Of a stretch of DNA of 64,000 nt, positions 31,570 to 41,166 are shown in pieces. Made by a program: the position numbers and the translations under genes. The stretch is from the NCBI GenBank assembly GCA_902537945.1, contig CACBDG010000001.1, positions 215,899 through 279,898 of the forward strand. Direction: 5' to 3'. Source of the stretch: an uncultured SAR116 cluster alpha proteobacterium. Its GTDB lineage: Bacteria > Pseudomonadota > Alphaproteobacteria > Puniceispirillales > Marisalimonadaceae. The notes below the pieces were generated by a model. That model was not told the origin of the DNA. It saw nothing but the letters and a program-made list of their open reading frames with translations, and searched no databases. The stretch's first letter is position 1; each line of letters opens with the position of its first letter.

Positions 31570-31944
31570 ATGTTCTATAAATTAATAAAAATGTATTTTA
31601 AGTTCATTATTTTTATTATTTTTGTATTTAATTTAACAGTAAGTTCTTGTTACGCGAAAGATAATTCTCTGTTGTTGATGATAACTGATAAGACATGTTT
31701 AATTTGTATGGTATGGGAAAAGCAAATAGGTAAAATATATCCCAAAACTGAAATTGCTAATAAATTTCCTCTTTCAAGAATTGAAATGAAAGATTTTGTG
31801 AATTACTCTAAACATAAAATAAAAAAAACAAATATAACCCCAACATTTATTTTTATAAAAAATAATAATGAGCAGGGTCGATTTGAAGGATACACAAGTC
31901 CTGAAATGTTTTGGTGGCAAGTTGACGAAATAATTGGTGACTAA
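31570..31944 (+). CDS. Thioredoxin-fold SoxS/SoxW-like protein
   Basis: Signal peptide; CLICMVW redox-like motif; TPTFIFIK; immediately upstream of soxYZ. Confidence 0.7.
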   Translation: MFYKLIKMYFKFIIFIIFVFNLTVSSCYAKDNSLLLMITDKTCLICMVWEKQIGKIYPKTEIANKFPLSRIEMKDFVNYSKHKIKKTNITPTFIFIKNNNEQGRFEGYTSPEMFWWQVDEIIGD

Positions 31945-31980
31945 TATAATATAATAAGTAATTATTAAACTATTAATTTT

Positions 31981-32454
31981 TTGGAGATTTCTATGAAACG
32001 TCAAAAAATGATTATGATTTCAAGAAGAAATATTATGTATCTATTAGGCGGGGTTGCAAGTACTGCATTATTTTCAAATTATGCATTAGCTAAACCCAAC
32101 TTAGCTCTTAAAAGAATCAAAGAAATAAGTAAAAACAATGTTGAAGAAATTGATTTATTTTTAGATGTTCCTGAAATTGCTGAAAATGGAAATCAAGTAA
32201 AAGTTAGCTTTGATATTGATAGTCCTATGACTAATGATGATTTTGTTAAAACAGTTTATTTATTAGCAGATGGTAATCCAGCTCCTAATGTAGCAAAATT
32301 TTCTTTTAGCACAGATATGGGAGCATGCTCAGCAACAACTAGAATGAGATTATCTAAAACACAAAATGTTTATCTTTTAGCAGAATATAATAATGGTAAA
32401 TTTGCCATGACAAAATCAAAAGTAAAAGTAACAATTGGTGGTTGTGGCGGTTAG
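31981..32454 (+). CDS. soxY: Thiosulfate oxidation carrier protein SoxY
   Basis: RR-containing signal peptide; C-terminal VKVTIGGCGG carrier motif. Confidence 0.95.
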   Translation: MEISMKRQKMIMISRRNIMYLLGGVASTALFSNYALAKPNLALKRIKEISKNNVEEIDLFLDVPEIAENGNQVKVSFDIDSPMTNDDFVKTVYLLADGNPAPNVAKFSFSTDMGACSATTRMRLSKTQNVYLLAEYNNGKFAMTKSKVKVTIGGCGG

Positions 32455-32469
32455 AAGGAGAGATACGTT

Positions 32470-32796
32470 ATGTCTAAAATTAAACCAAGAGGAAAAGTAC
32501 CAAAAAAAGCCTCTGTTGATGAAATAATAGAGATAAAAACACTTATTAGGCATCCAATGCATAGTGGACGTATGAAAGATAAAAATGGTAAAAACATCCC
32601 AAAACGTATAATTAACAAATTTTTAGTCAAGTTTAATGGCAAACAGGTTTTTGTGATGAATTTAGAACCTTCCATATCAACAAATCCATATATTGCATTC
32701 CCTTATAAGGCAAAAGAAACAGGAACTTTTGACTTCGAGTGGACTGATGATAATGGTGAGAAATATACAATGTCCAGAAAAATGACAGTATCCTAA
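32470..32796 (+). CDS. soxZ: Thiosulfate oxidation carrier complex protein SoxZ
   Basis: IKTLIRHPMHSGRMKDKNGKNIPKRIINKF; directly after soxY. Confidence 0.95.
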   Translation: MSKIKPRGKVPKKASVDEIIEIKTLIRHPMHSGRMKDKNGKNIPKRIINKFLVKFNGKQVFVMNLEPSISTNPYIAFPYKAKETGTFDFEWTDDNGEKYTMSRKMTVS

Positions 32797-32809
32797 ATAA
32801 GGTTTTACA

Positions 32810-34087
32810 TTGAAAAAAAACAAAAAGAAAAAAATAAAGATAAATCGCAGAGAATTGCTTGCAGGTACTGCCTCATTCGGTGCTATCGCTCTTACAACAA
32901 AGGTAGTTAATTCTCAAGAAGCAAACCCCAATAATTTACCACCTAATGTTCCGGAGTGGACTGCTGAATTAGGAGCTGGGGTTGACGCTAATCCTTATGG
33001 AATGCCATCTGAATTTGAAAAAAATGTTATTCGAAGAAATGTAGAATGGTTAACAGCTAGTACTGAGTCCTCTGTTAATTTTACTCCTATACAAGATTTA
33101 GAAGGAATTATAACACCTAATGGTTTATGTTTTGAAAGACATCATGGTGGAGTATCTATAATAAACCCTAAAGATTATCGACTAATGATTAATGGTTTGG
33201 TTGATAGAGAAATGATCTTCACATTAGATGATTTGAAAAGATTTCCACAAACTAATAAATTTTATTTTTTAGAATGTGCTGCTAATGGAGGCATGGAATG
33301 GAAAGGATCACAACTTAATGGTTGTCAATATACTTTTGGTATGGTCCATAATGTCCAATATACTGGAGTAAAATTATCAGATTTAATTCTTGAAACTGGT
33401 CTAAAACCCAAAGCTAAGTGGGTCCTTGCAGAAGGTAGCGATTCATCAGGTATGACAAGGTCAATTCCTATTGAAAAAATTCTTGATGACTGCATGATTG
33501 CGTGGGCCATGAATGGTGAGGCATTAAGATCTGAACAGGGATATCCTGCTAGGTTAGTTGTTCCAGGTTGGGAAGGAAATATGTGGGTAAAGTGGTTAAG
33601 AAGGCTAGAATTTGGCGATATGCCTTATATGACAAGAGAAGAGACTTCAAAATACACAGATTTACTACCTGACGGAAAAGCAAGAATGTTCACTTGGGTT
33701 ATGGATGCTAAATCTGTAGTTACCTCTCCAAGTCCAGAAAAGGCAATTTTTAAAAAAGGAGTTCATCAATTAAGGGGGCTTGCATGGTCTGGCAGAGGTA
33801 AGATCAAAAGGGTTGATGTTTCTTTAGATGGTGGAAAAAACTGGGAAACTGCAAAATTACATGATCCTGTATTGAGTAAAAGCTTAGCCCGATTTACCTT
33901 ACCATTTGAGTGGAATGGTCAAGAGCTTTTGGTTCAATCAAGAGCTATTGACGAAACAAATTATGTACAACCAACTATTCAAGAACTTCAAAAATTGAGA
34001 GGTGTTAATTCAATTTATCATAATAATTCCATTGCAACTTGGAAAGTTAACAAAGATGGAACAGTAGACAATGTTCGACTTGGTTAG
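32810..34087 (+). CDS. soxC: Sulfite dehydrogenase SoxC (molybdopterin oxidoreductase)
   Basis: TPNGLCFERHHGG, FLECAANGGMEWKG, GYPARLVVPGWEGNMWVKWL. Confidence 0.95.
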   Translation: MKKNKKKKIKINRRELLAGTASFGAIALTTKVVNSQEANPNNLPPNVPEWTAELGAGVDANPYGMPSEFEKNVIRRNVEWLTASTESSVNFTPIQDLEGIITPNGLCFERHHGGVSIINPKDYRLMINGLVDREMIFTLDDLKRFPQTNKFYFLECAANGGMEWKGSQLNGCQYTFGMVHNVQYTGVKLSDLILETGLKPKAKWVLAEGSDSSGMTRSIPIEKILDDCMIAWAMNGEALRSEQGYPARLVVPGWEGNMWVKWLRRLEFGDMPYMTREETSKYTDLLPDGKARMFTWVMDAKSVVTSPSPEKAIFKKGVHQLRGLAWSGRGKIKRVDVSLDGGKNWETAKLHDPVLSKSLARFTLPFEWNGQELLVQSRAIDETNYVQPTIQELQKLRGVNSIYHNNSIATWKVNKDGTVDNVRLG

Positions 34088-34715
34088 AAAACTAACAATA
34101 TTTTTTATAATGATAGCTATACCTATAATCCTTCATGCTAGTGAAAGAAAATTTAATTTAGGTAAAATTGCAACTAAAACTGAAATCGCTGGGTGGGATA
34201 TCGATGTTAGACCTGACGGAGTGGGTGCACCAATAGGTAGCGGTAATGCAATAGACGGTGAAGAAATATATGCAGAACAATGCGCATCTTGTCATGGAGA
34301 TTTTGGCGAAGGTCTTGATAGATGGCCAGAATTAGTTGGTGGCGAAGACAGTTTAGATACTCATGATCCAGTAAAAACAACCGGAAGTTATTGGCCATAC
34401 GCATCAACTATGTATGATTATATATATCGCGCAATGCCTTTTGGTGTAGCTCAATCATTAACACACGATGAAACATATAGTGTCGTTGCTTATCTTTTAA
34501 ATATGAACGAGATAATTGAAGAAGATTTTGTATTGAATGATAAAAATATTGGCAAGATAAAGATGCCAAATGTAGAAGGTTTTCTTTTACCAGATCCAAG
34601 ACCAGATATTTCAAACTTAAATGGTAAACCATGTATGAAAAATTGTGTTTCGCCAACTAAAATTATTGGAAAAGCCCGTGATATAGACGTAACACCTGAG
34701 GACGAAAAATCGTAA
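34071..34715 (+). CDS. soxD: Cytochrome c SoxD-like (short, one CxxCH)
   Basis: EEIYAEQCASCHGDFGEGLDRWPELVGG; overlaps soxC; C-terminal CMKNC-containing tail. Confidence 0.85.
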   Translation: MFDLVRKLTIFFIMIAIPIILHASERKFNLGKIATKTEIAGWDIDVRPDGVGAPIGSGNAIDGEEIYAEQCASCHGDFGEGLDRWPELVGGEDSLDTHDPVKTTGSYWPYASTMYDYIYRAMPFGVAQSLTHDETYSVVAYLLNMNEIIEEDFVLNDKNIGKIKMPNVEGFLLPDPRPDISNLNGKPCMKNCVSPTKIIGKARDIDVTPEDEKS

Positions 34716-34730
34716 ACAAAGGGAAAGTTC

Positions 34731-36419
34731 ATGCGTTCTAGACGTGAATTTATTCAACTGGCATCTATTTCAGCTATGTTGCTGGCAACCAAACCTTGGA
34801 ACTCTATTGCCGCAAAACAAAATTTAAAAATTGAAGATCTTTTGGAGTTTGACACAAAAGGTCAAGTTACACTATTACATTTAACAGATTTACATGGTCA
34901 GTTAAAACCTGTTTACTTTAGACCACCATCAGAAAATTTTGGAGTAGGAAAATACGAGGGTATACCTCCACACTTAGTTGGAAAGGCATTCTTGAAACAT
35001 TTTGGTATCTCGCCAAAAACACCACTCGCATACGCTCATACTATGGTTGATTATATTCCATTGGCCATGGAATATGGTAAATTAGGAGGTCTAGACCATA
35101 CCTCTACATTAATAAATAAAATTCGTGCTGACAGAGGTGATGATAAGGTTTTACTTTTGGATGGTGGCGATACTTGGCAAGGTTCTTACACTTCACTAAA
35201 AACTCAAGGTGAAGACATGGTTGAACTTATGAAAGCAATAGGAACCGAAGCAATGGTTGGTCATTGGGAATTTACTCTTGGTAAAGAAAGAGTTAAAGAA
35301 TTAATACAAAAGATGGAATATCCATTTTTAGGAGGAAATGTATTTGACACTGAATGGGATGAACCAGTATTTGAAAGTACAGCTTTTTTTGAAAAAGGTG
35401 GAGTGAATATTGCCGTTATAGGTCAACATTTTCCATATACCCCTATTGCGAATCCAAGTTATCTAGTTAAAGGATGGTCTTTTGGAATTAGGCCAGAGGT
35501 TATACAAAAAAATGTTAATAAAGCACGAAAAAGAGGTGCAGAAATAGTTGTGCTTCTATCCCATAACGGATTCGATGTAGATCAAAAGTTAGCAACAATG
35601 ATAGAGGGTATAGACGTGATTTTAACTGGTCATACACATGACGCTATACCTAAAGCAATAAGAATAAATGGAACTATTCTTTTATCATCTGGTTCGCATG
35701 GTAAATATTTAGGTAGAATAGATTTAAAGGTCAATAATGGTAAAGTTATAGAAACATCTTCAAATTTAATTCCAATTTTTTCAGATGTAATTCCACCAGA
35801 TCCAGAGATTTCAAATTTAATAAATAAAGTAAGAGGTCCTTTTGAACAGGAGTGCAATCGCATTGTTGGTGAAACAGAAACACTTTTATATAGAAGAGGT
35901 AATTTTAATGGGAGTTGGGATGACATTATTTGTGACTCTATTATTCAAGAGAGGGATGCAGAAATATCTTTAAGTCCTGGATTTAGATGGGGAACTACAA
36001 TTTTACCAGGACAAAAAATTACAATTGATGATATTTATTCACAAACTGCAATGAACTATCCTGAAGTTTATAGAGTAGAAATGTCTGGGAAAATGATAAA
36101 AGAAATTCTTGAAGATGTTTGTGACAATATTTTTAATCCTGATCCTTTTTTTCAACAAGGAGGAGATATGGTTCGAGTTGGAGGAATTAAGTACACTTGT
36201 AGTCCAAAAAATGAAATGGGAAAAAGAATAAGTAACTTAAGAATAGCTTCTACAGATCAACCTCTAGAGGCTAGTAAAAAATACATAGTAGGTGGCTGGG
36301 GATCAGTTAATCCAGATGTCAATGGGCCACCTATATATTCACTTTTAGAAAAATATATATCAGAAAAAAAAGTTATAAATTCAAAAAAATCTGAAATTGT
36401 TGAAGTTCTTGGAATGTAA
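34731..36419 (+). CDS. soxB: Thiosulfohydrolase SoxB
   Basis: LLHLTDLHGQLKPVYFRPPSENFGVG, GGDTWQGSYTSL, GHWEFTLG, LTGHTHDA. Confidence 0.96.
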   Translation: MRSRREFIQLASISAMLLATKPWNSIAAKQNLKIEDLLEFDTKGQVTLLHLTDLHGQLKPVYFRPPSENFGVGKYEGIPPHLVGKAFLKHFGISPKTPLAYAHTMVDYIPLAMEYGKLGGLDHTSTLINKIRADRGDDKVLLLDGGDTWQGSYTSLKTQGEDMVELMKAIGTEAMVGHWEFTLGKERVKELIQKMEYPFLGGNVFDTEWDEPVFESTAFFEKGGVNIAVIGQHFPYTPIANPSYLVKGWSFGIRPEVIQKNVNKARKRGAEIVVLLSHNGFDVDQKLATMIEGIDVILTGHTHDAIPKAIRINGTILLSSGSHGKYLGRIDLKVNNGKVIETSSNLIPIFSDVIPPDPEISNLINKVRGPFEQECNRIVGETETLLYRRGNFNGSWDDIICDSIIQERDAEISLSPGFRWGTTILPGQKITIDDIYSQTAMNYPEVYRVEMSGKMIKEILEDVCDNIFNPDPFFQQGGDMVRVGGIKYTCSPKNEMGKRISNLRIASTDQPLEASKKYIVGGWGSVNPDVNGPPIYSLLEKYISEKKVINSKKSEIVEVLGM

Positions 36420-36421
36420 AT

Positions 36422-36457
36422 AACAGAAGGTAACCTATGAAATGATTACCTTCTGTT
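36422..36457. terminator. Hairpin terminator between convergent soxB and soxF-like genes
   Basis: Perfect 12-bp inverted repeat AACAGAAGGTAA...TTACCTTCTGTT followed by GGTTTTT on + strand; lies between stops at 36419 and 36468. Confidence 0.85.
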
Positions 36458-36467
36458 GGTTTTTAAA

Positions 36468-37733
36468 TTATGAAAACATGTCGGATGTAATTCCTGAGTA
36501 CCATCCGATTGATTCTTCATAGGTTGCTTTTCTTAAGTTACTGTCTTCACCAGTCTTAGAAATAAACCCACTGGTTTTATCAATTTTTTCTGCTGTGGCT
36601 TTGTAGTTTGCTCCAACTTTAATACCATCATTGGTTGCTACAAGTGACCAACAAGTATTAGCAAAACGCGGAGTAAATACTTTACTACCTGTTAAACTTC
36701 CTCTGATATGGTTTGCAGCAACTTTGGCTTGACTGTTAGCAGAGAAACCAGACTTAGGCATTGACTTAGCAATTGAAGCGTCACCTAAAACATAAATATT
36801 TTCATCAGCTTGAGCTTGCATAGATGCAGGAACGATTGGACACCAATCACCTTTGTTTACACCAGCGTTCATTGCTATACGTCCAGCTCTTTGAGCAGGA
36901 ACAACACTTGCTGCATCTGCTTTGAAAGTGTCTAAATCAGTTTCAAACTCCATGGTTGCAGCATTAATTTTTTTGATACCGCCATGAGTTTCTGCGCTTA
37001 TCCATTCAATCATCCCTGGATAATGCTTCTGCCAACCTTCCATAAATAAGCCTTGTTTAGAAAACTTATTTTTAGGATCTAAAATTACAATTTTAGCTGT
37101 AGGATTAGATTTTTTAAATTGATGAGCAATCATTGAAACTCTCTCATAAGGTCCAGGTGGGCAACGATATGGGTTTGGTGGAGGTACCATTACAAATGTT
37201 CCACCTTTCTTCATACCTTTAACCTGATTCTTTAACAATTGAACTTGTGTACCAGATTTCCATGCGTGTGGCATTTTAGATTGCGCTTCTGCAGAATATC
37301 CGTTTACACTTTCGAACTTAAGATCAATTCCAGGCGAAATTACGAGTTTATCATATGAAATACTTTCGCCAGAACCTAGATTGACCTTTTTTGCAGCATT
37401 ATTAACGGATAAAGCCCATTCATGAACCATATTCACACCATGATTTACTGCTAATCCGTAATAATTATGACCTATAGAACCATAAGCCCTAAAGTCTCCT
37501 AAATAAAGATTTGAGAAGAAACACGTATAATATCTTTTTGATGCTTCAACTAAAGTAACATCAATAGCTCCTTTTGAGTCTTTAGCAATATACTTTGCTG
37601 CGGTCGCTCCACCTGCTCCACCGCCAATTACAACTACTCTTGGCAGTGCCCCAAAAGCAATTGAAGGCATTGAAAGTGCCGTTGTTGTGGCTGCTGCAAG
37701 CCCAACAAAAGTTCGTCTTTTTATTTTTGTCAT
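36468..37733 (-). CDS. Flavocytochrome c sulfide dehydrogenase flavoprotein (SoxF/FccB-like)
   Basis: RR signal peptide; PRVVVIGGGAGGATAAKYIAKDSKGAIDVTLVEASKRYYTCFFSNLYLG; C-terminal NTCWSLVATNDGIKVGANY. Confidence 0.93.
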   Translation of the reverse strand: MTKIKRRTFVGLAAATTTALSMPSIAFGALPRVVVIGGGAGGATAAKYIAKDSKGAIDVTLVEASKRYYTCFFSNLYLGDFRAYGSIGHNYYGLAVNHGVNMVHEWALSVNNAAKKVNLGSGESISYDKLVISPGIDLKFESVNGYSAEAQSKMPHAWKSGTQVQLLKNQVKGMKKGGTFVMVPPPNPYRCPPGPYERVSMIAHQFKKSNPTAKIVILDPKNKFSKQGLFMEGWQKHYPGMIEWISAETHGGIKKINAATMEFETDLDTFKADAASVVPAQRAGRIAMNAGVNKGDWCPIVPASMQAQADENIYVLGDASIAKSMPKSGFSANSQAKVAANHIRGSLTGSKVFTPRFANTCWSLVATNDGIKVGANYKATAEKIDKTSGFISKTGEDSNLRKATYEESIGWYSGITSDMFS

Positions 37734-37804
37734 TTAATCCTCCTCCAGAAGTTAATAACTAATATAAATGTTATAGTTTTTTCATCTTAAGTAAAATTTT
37801 ATTT

Positions 37805-38125
37805 TTATTTCAACTTGCTTAGGTAAAGAGCAAGTGAGTTTATTTCTTCTTCTCCAAGTCTTTCTGCAACCATTTGCATAACTGCATTTTCTTTTTCTTT
37901 TGATTTGTAAGCCAAAATTTTGGTTATAAATTGATTCGTCTTCATTCCAGTTATTTTTGGTATACCTTGTCCTAATCCAGTTGAATTATGGCAAGTAACA
38001 CATTCACCAAATAGATGTTCACCATAATCAGCATCTGCGCCAACCAGTTGCTTTTGGTCAGCAAATATGCTGTTAGTAAAAATTAATGAAAATACAATTG
38101 ATAAAAGTACTAATTTGGACTTCAT
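37805..38125 (-). CDS. Class I cytochrome c (SoxE/FccA-like)
   Basis: Signal peptide; single CVTCH heme motif; upstream of the soxF-like gene on the same strand. Confidence 0.85.
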   Translation of the reverse strand: MKSKLVLLSIVFSLIFTNSIFADQKQLVGADADYGEHLFGECVTCHNSTGLGQGIPKITGMKTNQFITKILAYKSKEKENAVMQMVAERLGEEEINSLALYLSKLK

Positions 38126-38309
38126 AACCTCCCCCAGGCTTGAAAGTATATTAATTTTACTTTTAATAATTTAATTATTTCCAATTTATTTTTTTTATCA
38201 AGAGATAATTATAATTCACAAAATTTTGTTGTTATGATTTTAGTTTACAAGTAAATTATCTAAAATATTCAAAGAATTTATTATAGCATCTTAATTATAT
38301 TTTTAATTT

Positions 38310-41114
38310 GTGGGAAAGATTATGAGTTTATATACCAATTATTTGTCAGAAATAGAAACTAGAAAAAAAGAAGGTTTGAAGCCCAAGCCAATTGAAGATG
38401 GTAAGTTATTAAAAGAAATAATTTCACAAATTAAAGATACTAATAATAATTACAGAAAGGAATCTATCAATTTCTTAATTTATAATACTATACCTGGAAC
38501 AACCTCAGCTGCTCTTGAAAAATCTAAATTTCTAAAAGAGATAATTTTAGAAAATATTAAAGTTGATGAAATAAAACCATCATTTGCTTTTGAATTATTG
38601 TCACATATGAAAGGTGGTCCATCTATCGAAGTTCTTCTTGATTTAGCACTTAGCGATGACAAATCTTTAGCAATAGATGCCGCAGAAGTTTTAAAAACCC
38701 AAGTTTTTTTGTATGAGGCGGACACTTCTAGATTAGAAAATGCTTACAAAGATGGAAACAAAATTGCTGAAGACATTCTAAAAAGTTATTCTAATGCTGA
38801 ATTTTTTACAAAACTTCCAGAAATTGAAGAAGAGGTAAAAGTTGTAACTTACGTTGCCGCAGAGGGTGATATTTCAACGGATTTGTTATCACCTGGAAAT
38901 CAAGCACACTCTAGATCTGATCGAGAGTTACATGGTAAATGTATGATTTCAGAAAAAGCCCAATTGGAAATTACTGAATTAAAAAAGCAACATCCTGATA
39001 AGCGTGTGATGTTAATCGCAGAAAAGGGCACTATGGGTGTTGGATCATCACGAATGTCTGGTGTTAATAATGTTGCCTTATGGACTGGAAAACAAGCAAG
39101 TCCCTATGTGCCATTTGTAAATATTGCACCTATTGTTGCTGGTACAAATGGTATCTCTCCAATATTTTTAACTACTGTAGGAGTTACAGGAGGAATAGGT
39201 ATAGACCTAAAAAATTGGGTAAAAAAACTTGATTCAGATGGTAATCCAATAATTAACAACGATGATAATCCGGTTCTTGAACAAAAATATAGTGTTGATA
39301 CTGGTACAGTATTGAAAATTAACACAAAAAAGAAAAAACTTTTTGATGAAACAGGAGAGAAAGAATTAGTTGATTTATCATCTTCCTTTTCACCTCAAAA
39401 ACAAGAATTTATGAAAGCAGGTGGATCCTATGCAATTGTCTTCGGAAAAAAATTGCAGAGTTTTGCCTGTAAGGTTCTAAATGTTGAATTAAAGTCTGCT
39501 TTTGCACCTTCAAAACAAATCTATAATGAAGGGCAAGGATTTACAGCTGTTGAAAAGATATTTAATGCAAATGCAGTTGGTGTAGAAGAGGATGTGCTTT
39601 TACACGCAGGCTCTGATGTGAGGGTTAAAGTAAATATTGTTGGATCACAAGATACTACAGGTTTAATGACGTCTCAAGAATTAGAGGCAATGGCAGCAAC
39701 TGTAATTTCGCCGACTGTAGATGGTGCTTATCAATCAGGTTGTCATACAGCCTCAGTTTGGGATTTTAAAGCTCAGGAAAACACTCCAAGACTGATGAAA
39801 TTTATGCATAAATTTGGTCTTATTACTGCGCGTGACCCAAAAGATTCTTATCATTCAATGACTGACGTTATCCATAAAGTATTGAATGATATAACTGTTG
39901 ATGATTGGTCAATTATTATTGGTGGTGACTCTCATACTAGAATGTCAAAAGGTGTAGCATTCGGGGCAGACTCTGGAACTGTTGCTTTAGCTTTAGCAAC
40001 TGGTGAAGCAACAATGCCAATACCAGAGTCAGTGAAAGTAACTTTTAAGGGTAAAATGGGCGATCATATGGACTTCAGAGATGTAGTTCACGCTACACAA
40101 GCCCAGATGCTTAAGCAGTTTGGCGATAATGTATTTCAAGGGAAAATTATCGAAGTTCATCTTGGAACTCTTCTTGCTGACCAAGCTTTTACGTTTACCG
40201 ATTGGACTGCTGAGATGAAGGCAAAGGCATCAATATGTATTTCAGAAGATGCAACATTAATTAAGTCATTAGAAATTGCTAAGGACAGAATTCAAGTCAT
40301 GATAGACAAGGGAATGGAAAACGAAAATAAAATGCTTAATAAGTTAATAGGGATTGCTGAAAAAAGAATTTCAGAGATCAAATCTGGTAAAAAACCAGCC
40401 TTAAGACCTGATAAAAATGCAAAGTATTCAGCTGAAGTAGAAGTTGATCTAGACTTAATAGATGAACCAATGATTGCTGATCCAGATGTTAATAATTCAG
40501 ACGTGTCAAAGAGATATACACATGATACAATTAGACCAATTTCTTATTACAATGCTGAAAAAAAGGTAGATTTAGGTTTTGTCGGCTCTTGTATGGTACA
40601 TAAAGGCGATGTAAAAATTGTCGCACAAATGCTTCGTAATCTTGAAAAAGCTTCGGGTCAGGTAAGGTTTAAGGCACCTTTAGTTTTAGCAGCTCCAACT
40701 TATAATATAATTGATGAACTTAAGGATGAAGGTGACTGGAGTATATTACAAAAATATTCTGGTTTTGAATTTGATGATAAAAATCCTAAGAAATCAGCTC
40801 GTCTAGAATATGAAAATATTCTTTACCTTGAAAGGCCAGGATGTAATCTTTGCATGGGCAACCAAGAAAAAGCAGCAAAGGGTGACACAGTGTTAGCCAC
40901 TTCAACTAGACTATTTCAAGGAAGAGTGGTTGAAGACTCCCAAGAAAAAAAAGGTGAGTCACTGCTTGCATCAACACCAGTTGTTGTTCTTTCAGCGATT
41001 TTGGGAAGAACCCCAACTATTGACGAGTATAAAATAGCTGTTGAAGGTATTGATCTTACTAAATTTGCACCACCAATAGAAAAAAATCAAAATAGTTTAT
41101 CAGCACATTTTTAA
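38310..41114 (+). CDS. acnB: Aconitate hydratase B
   Basis: 934 aa; N-terminal HEAT-like domain; GTMGVGSSRMSG; GGDSHTRMSKGVAFGADSGTVALALATGEATMPIPESVKV; CNLCMGNQ. Confidence 0.95.
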   Translation: MGKIMSLYTNYLSEIETRKKEGLKPKPIEDGKLLKEIISQIKDTNNNYRKESINFLIYNTIPGTTSAALEKSKFLKEIILENIKVDEIKPSFAFELLSHMKGGPSIEVLLDLALSDDKSLAIDAAEVLKTQVFLYEADTSRLENAYKDGNKIAEDILKSYSNAEFFTKLPEIEEEVKVVTYVAAEGDISTDLLSPGNQAHSRSDRELHGKCMISEKAQLEITELKKQHPDKRVMLIAEKGTMGVGSSRMSGVNNVALWTGKQASPYVPFVNIAPIVAGTNGISPIFLTTVGVTGGIGIDLKNWVKKLDSDGNPIINNDDNPVLEQKYSVDTGTVLKINTKKKKLFDETGEKELVDLSSSFSPQKQEFMKAGGSYAIVFGKKLQSFACKVLNVELKSAFAPSKQIYNEGQGFTAVEKIFNANAVGVEEDVLLHAGSDVRVKVNIVGSQDTTGLMTSQELEAMAATVISPTVDGAYQSGCHTASVWDFKAQENTPRLMKFMHKFGLITARDPKDSYHSMTDVIHKVLNDITVDDWSIIIGGDSHTRMSKGVAFGADSGTVALALATGEATMPIPESVKVTFKGKMGDHMDFRDVVHATQAQMLKQFGDNVFQGKIIEVHLGTLLADQAFTFTDWTAEMKAKASICISEDATLIKSLEIAKDRIQVMIDKGMENENKMLNKLIGIAEKRISEIKSGKKPALRPDKNAKYSAEVEVDLDLIDEPMIADPDVNNSDVSKRYTHDTIRPISYYNAEKKVDLGFVGSCMVHKGDVKIVAQMLRNLEKASGQVRFKAPLVLAAPTYNIIDELKDEGDWSILQKYSGFEFDDKNPKKSARLEYENILYLERPGCNLCMGNQEKAAKGDTVLATSTRLFQGRVVEDSQEKKGESLLASTPVVVLSAILGRTPTIDEYKIAVEGIDLTKFAPPIEKNQNSLSAHF

Positions 41115-41166
41115 TTTAGGTTCAAATTATTAGATTAACAGAAAAATTCTTGTTTAACTTAATTGA

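Noticed and set aside
37805-38125. Monoheme cytochrome as the missing SoxX
   Set aside because: It is adjacent to and co-oriented with the flavocytochrome gene, which fits a SoxE/FccA-like role better. SoxX cannot be fully excluded without a search.
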